Shown piece by piece: positions 8,416-17,372 of a stretch of DNA of 64,000 nt (positions are counted from its first letter, which is position 1; each line of letters starts with the position of its first letter). The translations under genes were made by a program, and so were the position numbers. Source of the stretch: Blastocatellia bacterium (GTDB taxonomy: Bacteria; Acidobacteriota; Blastocatellia; UBA7656; JADIYM01); the NCBI GenBank assembly GCA_016705245.1, contig JADIYM010000011.1:138945-202944 (forward strand), in the 5' to 3' direction. A model generated the notes under the pieces. It was not told where the DNA came from, made no database searches, and saw nothing but the letters and a program-made list of their open reading frames with translations.

Positions 8416-9642
8416 ATGAAGACACTCGCCGTTGCCTCGCACTTCGCCCTCGCGTCACTCGTCGTCCTCTGTCTTGCTGCTTTCACCGGATGCGGAGCCG
8501 GTCCAGCCGGATCGGGCGGAGGTCAGTCAACGCTTGGCGAACAATCGCCGGAGTTGACGGACGGAGTCCTCGTCGTTCAGGTCTTCCCCGGATCGCCTGC
8601 CGAGAAAGCGGGTCTGAAGGCTGGCGACATCATCATCGGGTACAACGGAGTGTCGACGCCCGACAACCTGATCTACGACCAGGCGAAGGCCGAGGCCGAT
8701 GCGAAGAAGCTTGAGTCGATCGATCTCATGGTCCTTCGCGGTTCGGCGCTGCAGATCGTAAAGGCACCTGGCGGAACGCTGGGGTTCGAGAAGCGGTCGT
8801 GGGTAGGTGTGCTTGAAGCCGTGTTTTCACGCCTCGAGCAGGGAAAGCCCGAGCAGGCATCCCAGATCATCGACGTCGCGGAAGCTGAAGGCGCGCTCAA
8901 GCCTGAACAGTTGCTCGTTGCGAGAATCTGGACCATCCCAGACGTCGCAACACCTGAGCAGGAGGCTCAGCGCAATGAGTGGCTCGCCAAACTCTACGAA
9001 CTGGTTCCGGCGGATGGGTTGACGGAACTGGCCAAGCAACAGTTCGTGAACTATCGGCGGCATGGCGCTGCGGCGGCCTGCTTCGCGCACGTGCTCAAGG
9101 GGTCGCCGGGAGACACGGTTGCGCGTCTCAATCTCGCGGTGTCTTACACTGCGCTGGGAAAGTTCAATGAAGCGGCGCGCGGGATTGCGACGGTCGAGAA
9201 GGCAGGTAAGTCGACCTTGACCGACGTTGGCATCAGGACCGTCGAACGCACGAAGGCGAACATCGCGCTCGGAAAGAAAGACTACAAGACGGCACTGGCG
9301 TTCTACTCCTCGGCGGTTTCGGCGGAAGCAAATCCGCAAGACTGGCTAACGCAGTCGCTCTACCTCTACTCGGCAGCTCGATCGAGTGATCCGGCGGCCT
9401 TTGCGATAGCGCTCGAGCGCGTCAGGACGTTGCAGGGCGAAAGCCTTGGCTTGATGGACGTCCACATTAAGTTGCTCGAGACATTTGCGCTCTCGTTGCA
9501 GAAGAAAGACGCCGAGGCTTCTGCAAAGGCCAGAGAGTTGCCTGAGGATCTGCCTGCAGTCGTCGTGGAATATTGGCAGAGAGTTCCGGACGGGCAGGAT
9601 GTGCTCGACCGATGGAGAGCGGCGCGACAGGCTTCGAAGTAG
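8416..9642 (+). CDS. PDZ- and TPR-containing lipoprotein
   Basis: A 408-residue predicted lipoprotein: a hydrophobic leader ends in the lipobox-like LAAFTGCG (Cys about residue 26). A PDZ domain follows at about residues 45-115, with GSPAEKAGLKAGDIIIGYNG as carboxylate-binding loop and helix. The remainder is helical and TPR-like (AVSYTALGKFNEAARGI, ANIALGKKDYKTALAFY). No protease domain is present, so it probably acts as a membrane-anchored scaffold rather than an enzyme. It follows the S8 peptidase by 62 bases on the same strand, which allows but does not prove a functional link. Confidence 0.85.
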   Translation: MKTLAVASHFALASLVVLCLAAFTGCGAGPAGSGGGQSTLGEQSPELTDGVLVVQVFPGSPAEKAGLKAGDIIIGYNGVSTPDNLIYDQAKAEADAKKLESIDLMVLRGSALQIVKAPGGTLGFEKRSWVGVLEAVFSRLEQGKPEQASQIIDVAEAEGALKPEQLLVARIWTIPDVATPEQEAQRNEWLAKLYELVPADGLTELAKQQFVNYRRHGAAAACFAHVLKGSPGDTVARLNLAVSYTALGKFNEAARGIATVEKAGKSTLTDVGIRTVERTKANIALGKKDYKTALAFYSSAVSAEANPQDWLTQSLYLYSAARSSDPAAFAIALERVRTLQGESLGLMDVHIKLLETFALSLQKKDAEASAKARELPEDLPAVVVEYWQRVPDGQDVLDRWRAARQASK

Positions 9643-9804
9643 TTCGGAGGCCTGATCCCGACATACTGGATCGAGCGAGTGAATCGTACGACTGTCCGTA
9701 GGCCGGCTCGCTGAACGAAACCGCTACGCGGTAGGAAGCAAGACATGCCAAACGGAATTCGAGGACGTGGGACGAGCCGATGCCGGAGTATGTCGTCCAG
9801 GCCT

Positions 9805-10020
9805 CCGAAAAGCGCCGTAGGCGCGACAGAGCCTGAGCCCACGGCGTAAGCCGTGGGTTGTCCGATTGGAGCCGATAGAGCCCCGCAGGGGCGATACAAG
9901 GCCTTCGAAGGCGTGCGTCTTTGTTGTTTCGCCCCTGCGGGGCTTTCGTCTCTCGTGCGCAGTTCCCACGGCTTGCGCCGTGGGCTCAGGCTCTTTCGCG
10001 CCTACGGCGCTTTTCGGATC
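9805..10020. repeat. Large inverted repeat, family E copy 1
   Basis: The gap 9643-10107 contains no convincing gene. Most of it is an imperfect inverted repeat about 215 bases long. The left arm carries GAAAAGCGCCGTAGGCGCGA, GCCCACGGCGTAAGCCGTGG and GCCCCGCAGGGGCGA; the right arm carries their complements in reverse order from about 9929 to 10020. Each segment is also a small hairpin by itself. A diverged relative occurs at 56085-56165. Confidence 0.85.
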
Positions 10021-10100
10021 CGGACCGCTCCGGCTCCAGCCTTGTGGCTACCGCTTCAAGGCCGGTTCGGTCGACTCCCTTGCTCCCACCAGATAGAAAC

Positions 10101-10130
10101 CGCTGCGCTACCGCTCGCGGTTCTGATGCA
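10101..10130. repeat. Family B/F palindrome half overlapping the tsaC stop codon
   Basis: CGCTACCGCTCGCGGTTCTG followed by ATGC is a copy of the CATCAG-(A/T)ACCG-type element. On the minus strand it encodes the last residues (HQNRER) and the TAG stop of the threonylcarbamoyladenylate synthase gene. Confidence 0.75.
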
Positions 10131-11082
10131 TCTCCGCGTGCGACGCCCGCTCGATGCGGTCTCGAAGCGCGGCCCCGATTCCGTCTGGCGGCGGCAACTC
10201 AGCCCAGATCGAGGTGACGCCAGCGGCATCGCACTCACGGAAGAATGCAAACAGCGCGCGTGCGTAACTTCCGACATCCGGCAGGACCCGGCATCGCGCG
10301 AACGACTCCGGTTGCTGCGGAGTGTGGAGTCCGATGAAGGCAGCGTCGCGGCCGGCGCGCGCGAGCCGCGAGTCGCCAATGGGCACCACGCGGGCCACAG
10401 GCGCGTAGTGTCGATACTTCATTCCCGGACTTACAGGCGAACGTTCCCCGGCATCTGCCTCGACTGCCATTCGGACCGGCGCCAGTTGCGCAATCGCTTC
10501 GAGGCCAAGTCCTCCGGATCGCAGCACCACGAGTTCAGGTCCCGTCGCATCCACAACCGTCGATTCAATTCCGATCTCGGTCGCCTCGCCCTCGAGAACG
10601 CACGCAATCCGGCCATCGAGATCCTCGAGCACGGCCTTCCACGTCGTCGGGCTTGGCCGACCGGATCGATTCGCTGACGGGGCGCACAAGGGAAAGCCGG
10701 CCGCGTGAAGCAGGTCGAGCGCCACAGGATGACGCGGCATCCGCACGCCGACCGTATCGAGTCCGGCCGTGACGATGTCCGGAATGTTCGTGCGGCGAGG
10801 AAGAACAAGTGTCAGAGGTCCAGGAAAGAACGCCTCGATCAGCCGCGACGCGAGCGGAGGCACATCGCGCGCAACGAGGCGAACGTCGTCCTTCGAGCCT
10901 ACGTGCACGATTAGCGGATTGTCCGCCGGCCGCTCCTTCGCTTCGAAGATCTTTGCGACCGCGACGGCGTCGAAGGCGTTGGCGCCGAGGCCGTAGACCG
11001 TCTCGGTCGGAAAGGCGACGACCTCGCCGTTTCGAAGATACTCCGCAGCCTCGATGGGCGAGCGTGTCACGACCGTCTTCAC
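10108..11082 (-). CDS. tsaC: L-threonylcarbamoyladenylate synthase (Sua5/YwlC type)
   Basis: A 324-residue Sua5/YwlC-type enzyme that makes threonylcarbamoyl-AMP from threonine, bicarbonate and ATP for the t6A37 modification of tRNAs. The YrdC fold occupies about residues 10-195, with VVAFPTETVYGLGANA, the K-x-R motif KERPADNPLIVHV, and SANRSGRPSPT. After MKYRHYAP comes the smaller Sua5 C-terminal domain. I chose the GTG at 11082; an upstream start at 11172 adds about 30 residues without family similarity. The C-terminus HQNRER and stop codon come from an intergenic repeat (see 10101-10130). It is the third gene after tkt and rpiB on this strand. Confidence 0.92.
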   Translation of the reverse strand: MKTVVTRSPIEAAEYLRNGEVVAFPTETVYGLGANAFDAVAVAKIFEAKERPADNPLIVHVGSKDDVRLVARDVPPLASRLIEAFFPGPLTLVLPRRTNIPDIVTAGLDTVGVRMPRHPVALDLLHAAGFPLCAPSANRSGRPSPTTWKAVLEDLDGRIACVLEGEATEIGIESTVVDATGPELVVLRSGGLGLEAIAQLAPVRMAVEADAGERSPVSPGMKYRHYAPVARVVPIGDSRLARAGRDAAFIGLHTPQQPESFARCRVLPDVGSYARALFAFFRECDAAGVTSIWAELPPPDGIGAALRDRIERASHAEMHQNRER

Positions 11083-11187
11083 GGTCGTGACTCTACCACG
11101 CACTATCGTGGACGCCGGATTGGCGGTCGGCTCGAGCCTTCCGGTCGTGAACGCTTCTGCAAATACGCTCACGAAGCTGCGCCTTAC

Positions 11188-11225
11188 GCATCAGTACCGT
11201 GCGCGGTAGCGCACGGGTCGATCCC
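11188..11225. repeat. Family B palindrome, single copy
   Basis: GCATCAGTACCGTGCGCGGT followed by AGCGCACGGGTCGATCC lies between rpiB and tsaC. The core GTGCGCGGTAGCGCAC is nearly self-complementary. Related copies occur at 16.4, 19.6-19.8 and 55.9 kb. Confidence 0.8.
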
Positions 11226-11227
11226 GG

Positions 11228-11686
11228 TCAGGCGTTCGTTGCCTGTTCGCGTTCGATCGCTTCGACCTTGTTCGAACGGCGAACGTGCCGTTCCTCGTTG
11301 GTGAACTCGGCGCTCAGGAACGAGCGGACACACGCAAGTGCGAGCTCGACGCCGATGATGCGGGCTCCAAGGCATAGAACGTTCATCGCGTCGTGTTCGA
11401 CACCCTGGTGGGCCGAATATGTATCGTGGCAGAGACAAGCCCGAACCCCGCGGAACTTGTTCGCGGTGATTGTGACGCCGACCCCGCTGCCGCAGATGAC
11501 GATGCCGCGGTCGACTTCGCCGCGTTGCATGCTCTCGGCGACGGCCCGCGCCGCATCGGGGTAGTCAGCGGCCGCCGAGCTGTGCACCCCGTGGTCAACT
11601 ACGGTGTGGCCGAGCGATTCGAGCAGTTCGATGACCGTTTCGTTCAAGGGATAGCCGCCGTGATCGGATCCAATGGCGATTCGCAT
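11228..11686 (-). CDS. rpiB: Ribose-5-phosphate isomerase B
   Basis: A 152-residue RpiB/LacA-LacB-type isomerase interconverting ribose 5-phosphate and ribulose 5-phosphate. Family signatures are MRIAIGSDHGGYPLNE at the N-terminus, DYPDAARAVAE, the anion-hole segment ICGSGVGVTITANK, and HDTYSAHQGVEHDAMNVLCLG. ATG 11686 is preceded by AGGAG at suitable spacing and begins exactly at the family start. It lies 67 bases downstream of transketolase, so the non-oxidative pentose phosphate genes are probably co-transcribed. The C-terminal tail of about 15 basic residues is slightly longer than usual. Confidence 0.95.
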   Translation of the reverse strand: MRIAIGSDHGGYPLNETVIELLESLGHTVVDHGVHSSAAADYPDAARAVAESMQRGEVDRGIVICGSGVGVTITANKFRGVRACLCHDTYSAHQGVEHDAMNVLCLGARIIGVELALACVRSFLSAEFTNEERHVRRSNKVEAIEREQATNA

Positions 11687-11753
11687 GAAGCGTCTCCTGA
11701 TGAATGATGGAATGGGGGCGCCGCCGGCATGCGACGGCGCCCCGCGGCGTTCG

Positions 11754-13775
11754 CTACGCCCGGCCGAGCAGCTCTCGACCGTGTTGCGCGACGGCTTCGG
11801 CGGTAAAGCCGAACTCCTTGAGGAGAACACTGAGCGGAGCCGAGGCGCCGAACTCGCGGCGCGCAACGATGCGCCCGTCGAGACCGACGAATTCACGCCA
11901 TCCAAGAGTCGTGCCCGCCTCGCACGCCACGCGTGCGCGGACGGCATTGGGAAGGACCGACTCCCGGTATTCGGGCGACTGGCGCTCGAAGAGCTCCCAG
12001 CACGGCATGCTGACGACTCTCGACCGGACGCCTTCCGAGGTGAGCTGCTCGTGCGCGGCAACGCAGAGCTGCAATTCGGTTCCGGTGCCCATGAAGATGA
12101 TCTCGGGATCACCCCCAGGAGCGTCGGCAAGGACGGAGGCGCCCTTTTGAACGCCTTCTGCCGAGGCGTATTTCGTTCGGTCCATAGTCGGCATCGGCTG
12201 ACGGCTGAGAATGAGCGCCGTCGGATGCTTCGTGCTCGTGATGGCGATCTTCCACGCCTCCGCGACCTCGTTTGCGTCACCGGGACGCATGACGAAGAGG
12301 CTCGGAATCATGCGAAGCGACATCACGTGCTCGATCGGCTGATGCGTCGGGCCGTCTTCGCCGACGCCAATCGAGTCGTGAGTGAACACGAACGTGGTCG
12401 GCAGGTCCATGATCGCCGCAAGGCGAATTGTCGCGCGCATGTAGTCCGAGAAGATCAGGAAACCGGCGCAGAAGGTTCGGATCTTCGACAGCGCAATGGC
12501 GTTGGCCGCTGCGCCCATGGCGTGTTCTCGAATGCCGTAGTGAAGGTTTCGGCCGCCGTAATTGTCGGCCTGGAAGCTGCCTCCGTCCTTGATGAGCGTC
12601 TTCGTCGACGGCGCGAGATCGGCTGAGCCGCCTATGAAGAACGGCACGCGGCCGGCGATTGCGTTCTCTACCTTGTTGCTCGCGTCTCGGCCCGCAACAC
12701 CCTTGGCGTCCGGCGGAAACACCGGAATGTCGGCGTCCCATCCGTCGGGCAACGTTCCAGCGAACATGTGCTCGAGCTCGGCCGCGAGCCCCGGGTACTC
12801 GGCCTTGTACGCCGCGAACGTCGAGTTCCACGCCGCTTCGGATTCCGCGCCTCGGTCGAGCGCCTTGCGCATGTGCTCGCCGGCCTCGTCGGGCACGAGG
12901 AACTTCGCGTCCGGCGGCCAGCCATAACGCTGTTTCGTGAGACGGATCTCTTCCTCGCCGAGCGGCTCGCCATGCGCGGCGCTCGTGTCCTGCTTGTTCG
13001 GCGCTCCGTATGCGATGTGCGAGTCGACGATGATGAGCGACGGCCGGTTCGTTTCGGCGACGGATTGTCGGATCGAGCGCTCGATCATCTCGAGGTCGTT
13101 GGCGTCGCTTACGCGATGCACGTCCCATCCATAGGCCATGTAGCGCGTCGCTACGTCATCAGAGAAAGAGAGCGACGTGTTGCCTTCGATGGTGATGTGA
13201 TTGTTGTCGTAGATCCAGACGAGGTTCGACAGGCCGAGATGCCCTGCGAGCGATGCGGCCTCGTTCGAGATGCCCTCCATCATGCAACCGTCGCCAGCGA
13301 TGGCGTAGATGTTGTAGTCGAAGAGGTTGAAGCCGTCCTTATTGTACCGGTTCGCGAGCCAACGCTGGGCGATCGCGAACCCGACGGTGTTGGCGACGCC
13401 CTGGCCAAGCGGGCCGGTGGTCGTTTCGACACCGGCAGTGTGGCCGTACTCGGGGTGGCCCGGCGTCAACGAGTCCCACTGACGAAAGCGCTTCAACTCG
13501 TCCAGCGGCAGGTCATAGCCGGTGAGATGGAGCATCGAGTAGATGAGCATCGACGCGTGGCCACACGAGAGGACGAAACGATCGCGTCCGGGCCACGCCG
13601 GGTGGGCCGGATTGTGGCGCAGAAAGCGGTCGAAGATGACGTAGGCGACCGGAGCCATGGACATCGCCGTACCGGGATGTCCACTGTTCGCTTGCTGCAC
13701 CGCGTCCATGGCGAGTGTGCGAATGGTATTGACGCACAATTCATCGAGATTCTGTTCGAGCTTTGCGGAAGACAT
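11754..13775 (-). CDS. tkt: Transketolase
   Basis: A 673-residue thiamine-diphosphate enzyme transferring two-carbon units between sugar phosphates in the pentose phosphate pathway. The TPP/metal motif is GDGCMMEGISNEAASLAG ending in NN (YDNNHITIEG). Other signatures are NSGHPGTAMSMAPVAYVIF, HTAGVETTTGPLGQGVAN, the transketolase motif around DSIGVGEDGPTHQPIEH, and FMGTGTELQL in the C-terminal domain. ATG 13775 is preceded by GAGGAAA; the frame is open for 58 more codons upstream, but these are not transketolase-like. It is the first gene of a likely tkt-rpiB-tsaC run. Confidence 0.97.
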   Translation of the reverse strand: MSSAKLEQNLDELCVNTIRTLAMDAVQQANSGHPGTAMSMAPVAYVIFDRFLRHNPAHPAWPGRDRFVLSCGHASMLIYSMLHLTGYDLPLDELKRFRQWDSLTPGHPEYGHTAGVETTTGPLGQGVANTVGFAIAQRWLANRYNKDGFNLFDYNIYAIAGDGCMMEGISNEAASLAGHLGLSNLVWIYDNNHITIEGNTSLSFSDDVATRYMAYGWDVHRVSDANDLEMIERSIRQSVAETNRPSLIIVDSHIAYGAPNKQDTSAAHGEPLGEEEIRLTKQRYGWPPDAKFLVPDEAGEHMRKALDRGAESEAAWNSTFAAYKAEYPGLAAELEHMFAGTLPDGWDADIPVFPPDAKGVAGRDASNKVENAIAGRVPFFIGGSADLAPSTKTLIKDGGSFQADNYGGRNLHYGIREHAMGAAANAIALSKIRTFCAGFLIFSDYMRATIRLAAIMDLPTTFVFTHDSIGVGEDGPTHQPIEHVMSLRMIPSLFVMRPGDANEVAEAWKIAITSTKHPTALILSRQPMPTMDRTKYASAEGVQKGASVLADAPGGDPEIIFMGTGTELQLCVAAHEQLTSEGVRSRVVSMPCWELFERQSPEYRESVLPNAVRARVACEAGTTLGWREFVGLDGRIVARREFGASAPLSVLLKEFGFTAEAVAQHGRELLGRA

Positions 13776-14095
13776 AGGCGTTTCCTCGGGTTCTAAGGCG
13801 ACGTGACGGACGCCGCCGGCCGCGGGGACCGGAGCGCGTTGAAATTGTCGATTCGTCGAGACTGGGGCCGAGTCCGCGCGATTTGCGCGCCGGCCTGGGG
13901 GAGATTCCCGTGCGGGGGGCAGACTATTCCAACCGTTGCCCAATGACAAGCGGACCGCTCAAGGATCGAGTTGGCGACAGGTGACGGGTTTCTGTCCGAC
14001 GCGCGGAATGTGTATGGACACGTCGCGGCGACGTAAGCACGGGCGATGGGACGGGGATAGTGAACGCAATCCATTCAGGTGTTCAAACGACCGTC

Positions 14096-14208
14096 CGCAA
14101 GCCTGCTCGCTACCGCTCGCGGTTCTGAAGATCAGCGCGCGCGCAGACAAGTTCCTGGGCGATGACGCCCCTCAGCATCAGAACCGCGAACCGTAGCGAG
14201 CAGGCCTG
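14096..14208. repeat. Family F palindrome pair
   Basis: The gap 13776-14271 shows no gene. It contains an inverted repeat with arms 14101-14134 (GCCTGCTCGCTACCGCTCGC, GGTTCTGAAG) and 14171-14204 (CATCAGAACCGCGAACCGTA, GCGAGCAGGC). This is a long stem-loop near the 3' end of the esterase gene. Its core is the A-variant of the family B CATCAG(T/A)ACCG element. Confidence 0.85.
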
Positions 14209-14271
14209 AGGACGGATGTCAGCCAGGACAACACAATCGTCCAATGCACCAGACCGCAAGGACGAGCGCCT

Positions 14272-15207
14272 CTACCTTGCCCCGAGCGCCTTCGACACGA
14301 ACCCGAACGCCGCGTCGCTCCTTCCTACGAGATACGACCACCCGTGGTCGCCCGTCGTGAGGTGGAACTCGTGAGGCACCCCAGCCTTCGTCAACGCCTC
14401 GTCGAACGATCGGTTACCCGTCGCGAACCCATATCTGTCCTGCTCACCGACGTCGAAGTAGATCTTCATCCCCTTTATCCTGCCCGCCCGAGACTCGATC
14501 AATCCAAGTGGATTGTTCGCCCTGAAGAACGCATCGTCCGGGGGATTGCCAAAGATCTTCGTCGCGATCTCGTACCGATACGAACCACGTCGATCCGTCG
14601 CCGCAGCCGGAGGCTTCGGCAACTCCTCGAAGATGGCCGCGCAGTGCGCCGCGACGGCAGTGAACATCTCCGGGTGCTTGAATGCAATCACGAGAGCGCC
14701 GAATCCGCCCATCGAGATGCCCTGAATAACCCGCTCAGACGGCTTGGCCGTCGTTCGATACGTCTTGTCCACGAACGGCAGGAAATCGCGAACGATCGCG
14801 TCCTCATACTTCGTTCCGTCTTTCGCGTTCAAGTAGAAACTGTTTGCCCCGTATGGCACGGCGACGATGAACTCGCCAATCCTGCCCTCGGACCGCAGCC
14901 GGTCGATCTGGGCCTGGATACCGCGCCCCTCCCAGTCCTTCTCGCTGTTGAACAGACCGTGCAGAAAGAGCACGAGCGGATACCGGCGCGTGGAGTCTCG
15001 ATCGTAGGACGGCGGCAGCGAGATCGCGTAACCCACGTCGCGCCCCAGGCTCGGCGACGGAAACGAGCCATACGCCACGCGTCCGGCCAAAGGCGCCGAA
15101 CCGGCCGCAGCGCCTTGAAGCGCCACGGCCGGACACGCCGACCAAATCGTCGCGACGACGACCGTCGCCGCGAGCGCCGACAACCGGCTAGCCGGCATCG
15201 GCGCCAT
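14272..15207 (-). CDS. Secreted esterase (esterase D/Fes-like alpha/beta hydrolase)
   Basis: A 311-residue exported alpha/beta hydrolase. A signal peptide (LSALAATVVVATIWSACPAVA) precedes the domain. Motifs are the oxyanion strand YPLVLFLHGLFNSEKDW, the nucleophile elbow QGISMGGFG (Ser), and a late TTGDHGWSYL carrying the probable catalytic His. The family includes esterase D, mycolyltransferase-like and enterochelin esterase-like enzymes; I cannot narrow the substrate. Start chosen at ATG 15207, overlapping the upstream AhpD-like gene by 20 bases; ATG 15198 is an alternative. The overlap supports an operon with the two genes upstream. Confidence 0.85.
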   Translation of the reverse strand: MAPMPASRLSALAATVVVATIWSACPAVALQGAAAGSAPLAGRVAYGSFPSPSLGRDVGYAISLPPSYDRDSTRRYPLVLFLHGLFNSEKDWEGRGIQAQIDRLRSEGRIGEFIVAVPYGANSFYLNAKDGTKYEDAIVRDFLPFVDKTYRTTAKPSERVIQGISMGGFGALVIAFKHPEMFTAVAAHCAAIFEELPKPPAAATDRRGSYRYEIATKIFGNPPDDAFFRANNPLGLIESRAGRIKGMKIYFDVGEQDRYGFATGNRSFDEALTKAGVPHEFHLTTGDHGWSYLVGRSDAAFGFVSKALGAR

Positions 15208-15610
15208 TCGCCCGGCCGCCACCAAGCGGAAGCGGGAAGTGACTAAGGTTCAGACGCGATGCGGTCCTGTCCGAAAGATCGATCATTGCCGCCGCATTGA
15301 TGGCCGCGGCGATGCAGATCGTCTCGCTGATCTCTTCCTTCGTGGCTCCGAGCTCGAGCGCCTTCTTGACGTGACCGTCGATGCAGCCCTCGCACTTCGC
15401 GACGAGCGACGCGGCGATCGAGATGAGCTCCTGGGTCTTCGAATCGAGAACGCGCCGCTCCGGAGTGAAATACAGCTCCTTGTAGAAGGCGCCATAGACC
15501 TTCTTCATCCGCGGCTCGAGCATCGAATACGACGACGTCGGCGCCGGCGAGTTCGTCGGGATCGGATTGTCGTCCGTCAGCACCACGTTGGCCTCACGAA
15601 TCTCTTCCAT
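15188..15610 (-). CDS. Carboxymuconolactone decarboxylase/AhpD-like protein
   Basis: A 140-residue all-helical protein of the CMD/AhpD family. The redox-type motif KCEGCIDGHVKKALELG (CxxC followed by His) is present near residue 73, which points to a peroxidase-adaptor or alkylhydroperoxidase-like thiol activity rather than decarboxylation. Helices YGAFYKELYFTPERRVLDSKTQELISI and ETICIAAAINAAAM match the family. ATG 15610 follows GGAGA at good spacing. Its 3' end overlaps the secreted esterase gene. Confidence 0.88.
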   Translation of the reverse strand: MEEIREANVVLTDDNPIPTNSPAPTSSYSMLEPRMKKVYGAFYKELYFTPERRVLDSKTQELISIAASLVAKCEGCIDGHVKKALELGATKEEISETICIAAAINAAAMIDLSDRTASRLNLSHFPLPLGGGRANGADAG

Positions 15611-15636
15611 GGTCGTTCTCCTTGCCGATGAAAGAG

Positions 15637-16236
15637 CTACCGAAGCGAGAGCTCTTCAGTGATCGAACGCGTTCCGTAGCGAACCACGATCGATGCGTTC
15701 TTGCCGTTGGCCGACGCGGTGATGTCGAGGTGATCGACGAGCGGCTGATCGCGCTCGAACACGATCGGCTTTGACGCAACCATCACGGCATCCGCCGGAC
15801 GCTCGGTGAAGACATCACCGGCAACGAGGAAAGTACCCGACGCACCGGGAGTGAACTTCCACAGTGAAAGTCCCATCGGAGCCTTCTCACTCTTCGGCGT
15901 GACCACCCAGGCATAGTCGCCCGGCTCGAGGTCGGCGCCAATCCACTTCGCCTTGCTGGCGAGCTTCACGTGGGCAAACGGCCAGTCACGCGTGCTGTAG
16001 AACGAGTTTCCTCCTACCTCGAGGAAGCTGAAGGTCTTCTCGCCCCACGGGAGATTCAGGAACTTGACGGTGAGGGCGTCCTTGGACTTGCCGTTGTCGA
16101 CGGTCACGGTCTGGATCGTCGTCTGCTTGCGCTTGTCCGTCCCCTGCATCTGCGCAAGGGCCGTGGTAGAGGTAAAGCAGAGAGCCGCGACGAATGCTGT
16201 CGTCGCAAGTCGTGTCAATAGCGAATGTACCTTCAT
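15637..16236 (-). CDS. Secreted DUF2911-like protein
   Basis: A 199-residue protein with a clear signal peptide (MKVHSLLTRLATTAFVAALCFTSTTALAQ). The mature part is a single beta-rich domain with DLEPGDYAWVVTPKSEKAP followed by a strand-rich C-terminus, resembling DUF2911 proteins in which a strand-turn like LPAGKYALFTIP is conserved. The assignment is by eye and tentative; the function of DUF2911 is unknown. It lies 26 bases upstream of the AhpD-like gene and is probably the first gene of that small operon. Confidence 0.6.
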   Translation of the reverse strand: MKVHSLLTRLATTAFVAALCFTSTTALAQMQGTDKRKQTTIQTVTVDNGKSKDALTVKFLNLPWGEKTFSFLEVGGNSFYSTRDWPFAHVKLASKAKWIGADLEPGDYAWVVTPKSEKAPMGLSLWKFTPGASGTFLVAGDVFTERPADAVMVASKPIVFERDQPLVDHLDITASANGKNASIVVRYGTRSITEELSLR

Positions 16237-16404
16237 CAGTGTTGTTCAATCCTTTCGAGTCTCATGGTCCCCGCGAACCGCAGCAGATACGGCGCCGCGG
16301 TGCATTCGGTTTCAGAAGTGCGCGACCGGCAAGCGTCGGCTGACGCGTGCACTGAACGAATCCGCTACGCGGCAGGTTGCGAGCGCTTGTGACCATCGGC
16401 GCGT

Positions 16405-16590
16405 CGCGCCGCCACGGCGACCCGCTCGCTATCGCTCGCGGTACTGATCCTGCCACGACAAGCATGGCGACATGCGGGACGCGTCGTGATAGGCAGAGTC
16501 CGCTAACGGGGGATCAGTACCGCGAACGGGTCGCCGTGGCGGCGAAGCCCCGGACCGACCCGTGTGATACCGCGCACGGTACTGATGTTC
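16405..16590. repeat. Family B palindromes with a long stem
   Basis: The gap 16237-16628 holds no gene. Two inverted copies of the CATCAGTACCG-type element flank about 60 bases: 16406-16450 (GCCGCCACGGCGACCCGCTC) and 16511-16544 (GGATCAGTACCGCGAACGGG, then TCGCCGTGGCGGC). The GCCGCCACGGCGACCCG arms can pair into a 17-bp stem. A third partial copy (GATACCGCGCACGGTACTGA) is at 16563-16588. Confidence 0.8.
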
Positions 16591-16628
16591 GAGGACCCGA
16601 TTTCCGAGACTTCGGAATTCCGGGCGAG

Positions 16629-17372
16629 TCAGCCATCGGCAGCCAGCGCCTGACGAAGTGCGCAAACCTCTGCGAGGAGCCGTCGCGCTGCTTCGGTTGC
16701 GTCGACCGAGACCATGCGGGCCGGACGGTCCATGGCATCCGGATCGCCGAGTCCGCTGTCGCGCAGCATTCGCACCCGCGCGAGGATCGTGTCCCGAATC
16801 TCCTCCGCATTGTCGACACCGCGAAAGTAGCCAAGGTGCGTGTCCGCCGACTTGCCTTCATGGCCTGGAGCCGATGAACCGCCGCCGGCCGTCCGAACCT
16901 CGACATCGGCGATGCCGAAGAAGCGCTGGACGGGGCCCTGTTTCACGGAAATGTTCTGGATGTTCGAGAAGCTCATCGTCTTCTCGCTGATGTGCACGAG
17001 CCCCTCCCGGATGCGGAGACTCCGGTCCGTAACGATGTACCACCTGAGCTGATAGTCGAGGTGGACCATCAGAAACGTCACGGGCAACGCCGCAAGGTAA
17101 GTGAGGACGCCGAAGTACTCGAGGTACAGCAGGAGGTGGTCGTACGGGAACTCGGGAATGGCGTCCAGAAACATGAATCCGAAGAAGAGGCCGGCAGCCG
17201 CGGCCAGCTGCCGGCCTATCCAGATGACGAGCTGGTAGCGATAGAGCCCCGGCGCACCGCGAAACGTACGGGTCGATCCGGGAGTACCGGCGGGCGGATC
17301 CGGCGCCGGCGGGATCTTCAGCACTCGCTCGAAGAGGGTCGTGGCTCGGGACGTCGGCAGCAGATCACTCAT
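16629..17372 (-). CDS. Membrane protein with bacterial PH domain (bPH2/YdbS-like), second of a pair
   Basis: A 247-residue membrane protein. Two hydrophobic segments (QLVIWIGRQLAAAAGLFFGF and YLEYFGVLTYLAALPVTFLM) precede a bacterial PH domain: WYIVTDRSLRIREGLVHISE, then MSFSNIQNISVKQGPVQRFF and GIADVEVRTAGG, the order typical of the bPH2 (YdbS/YdbT) family. A soluble helical tail follows. ATG 17372 overlaps the end of the first PH gene in the string ATGAGTGA once that gene's frame is restored. As the sequence stands, both genes read as one 442-residue frame, which I judge artefactual. Function of these proteins is unknown. Confidence 0.8.
   Translation of the reverse strand: MSDLLPTSRATTLFERVLKIPPAPDPPAGTPGSTRTFRGAPGLYRYQLVIWIGRQLAAAAGLFFGFMFLDAIPEFPYDHLLLYLEYFGVLTYLAALPVTFLMVHLDYQLRWYIVTDRSLRIREGLVHISEKTMSFSNIQNISVKQGPVQRFFGIADVEVRTAGGGSSAPGHEGKSADTHLGYFRGVDNAEEIRDTILARVRMLRDSGLGDPDAMDRPARMVSVDATEAARRLLAEVCALRQALAADG

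Noticed and set aside
11687..12280. N-terminal extension of rpiB in an upstream open frame
   Set aside because: The extension runs antisense to nothing but inside the transketolase gene in another frame; family start and AGGAG site are at 11686.
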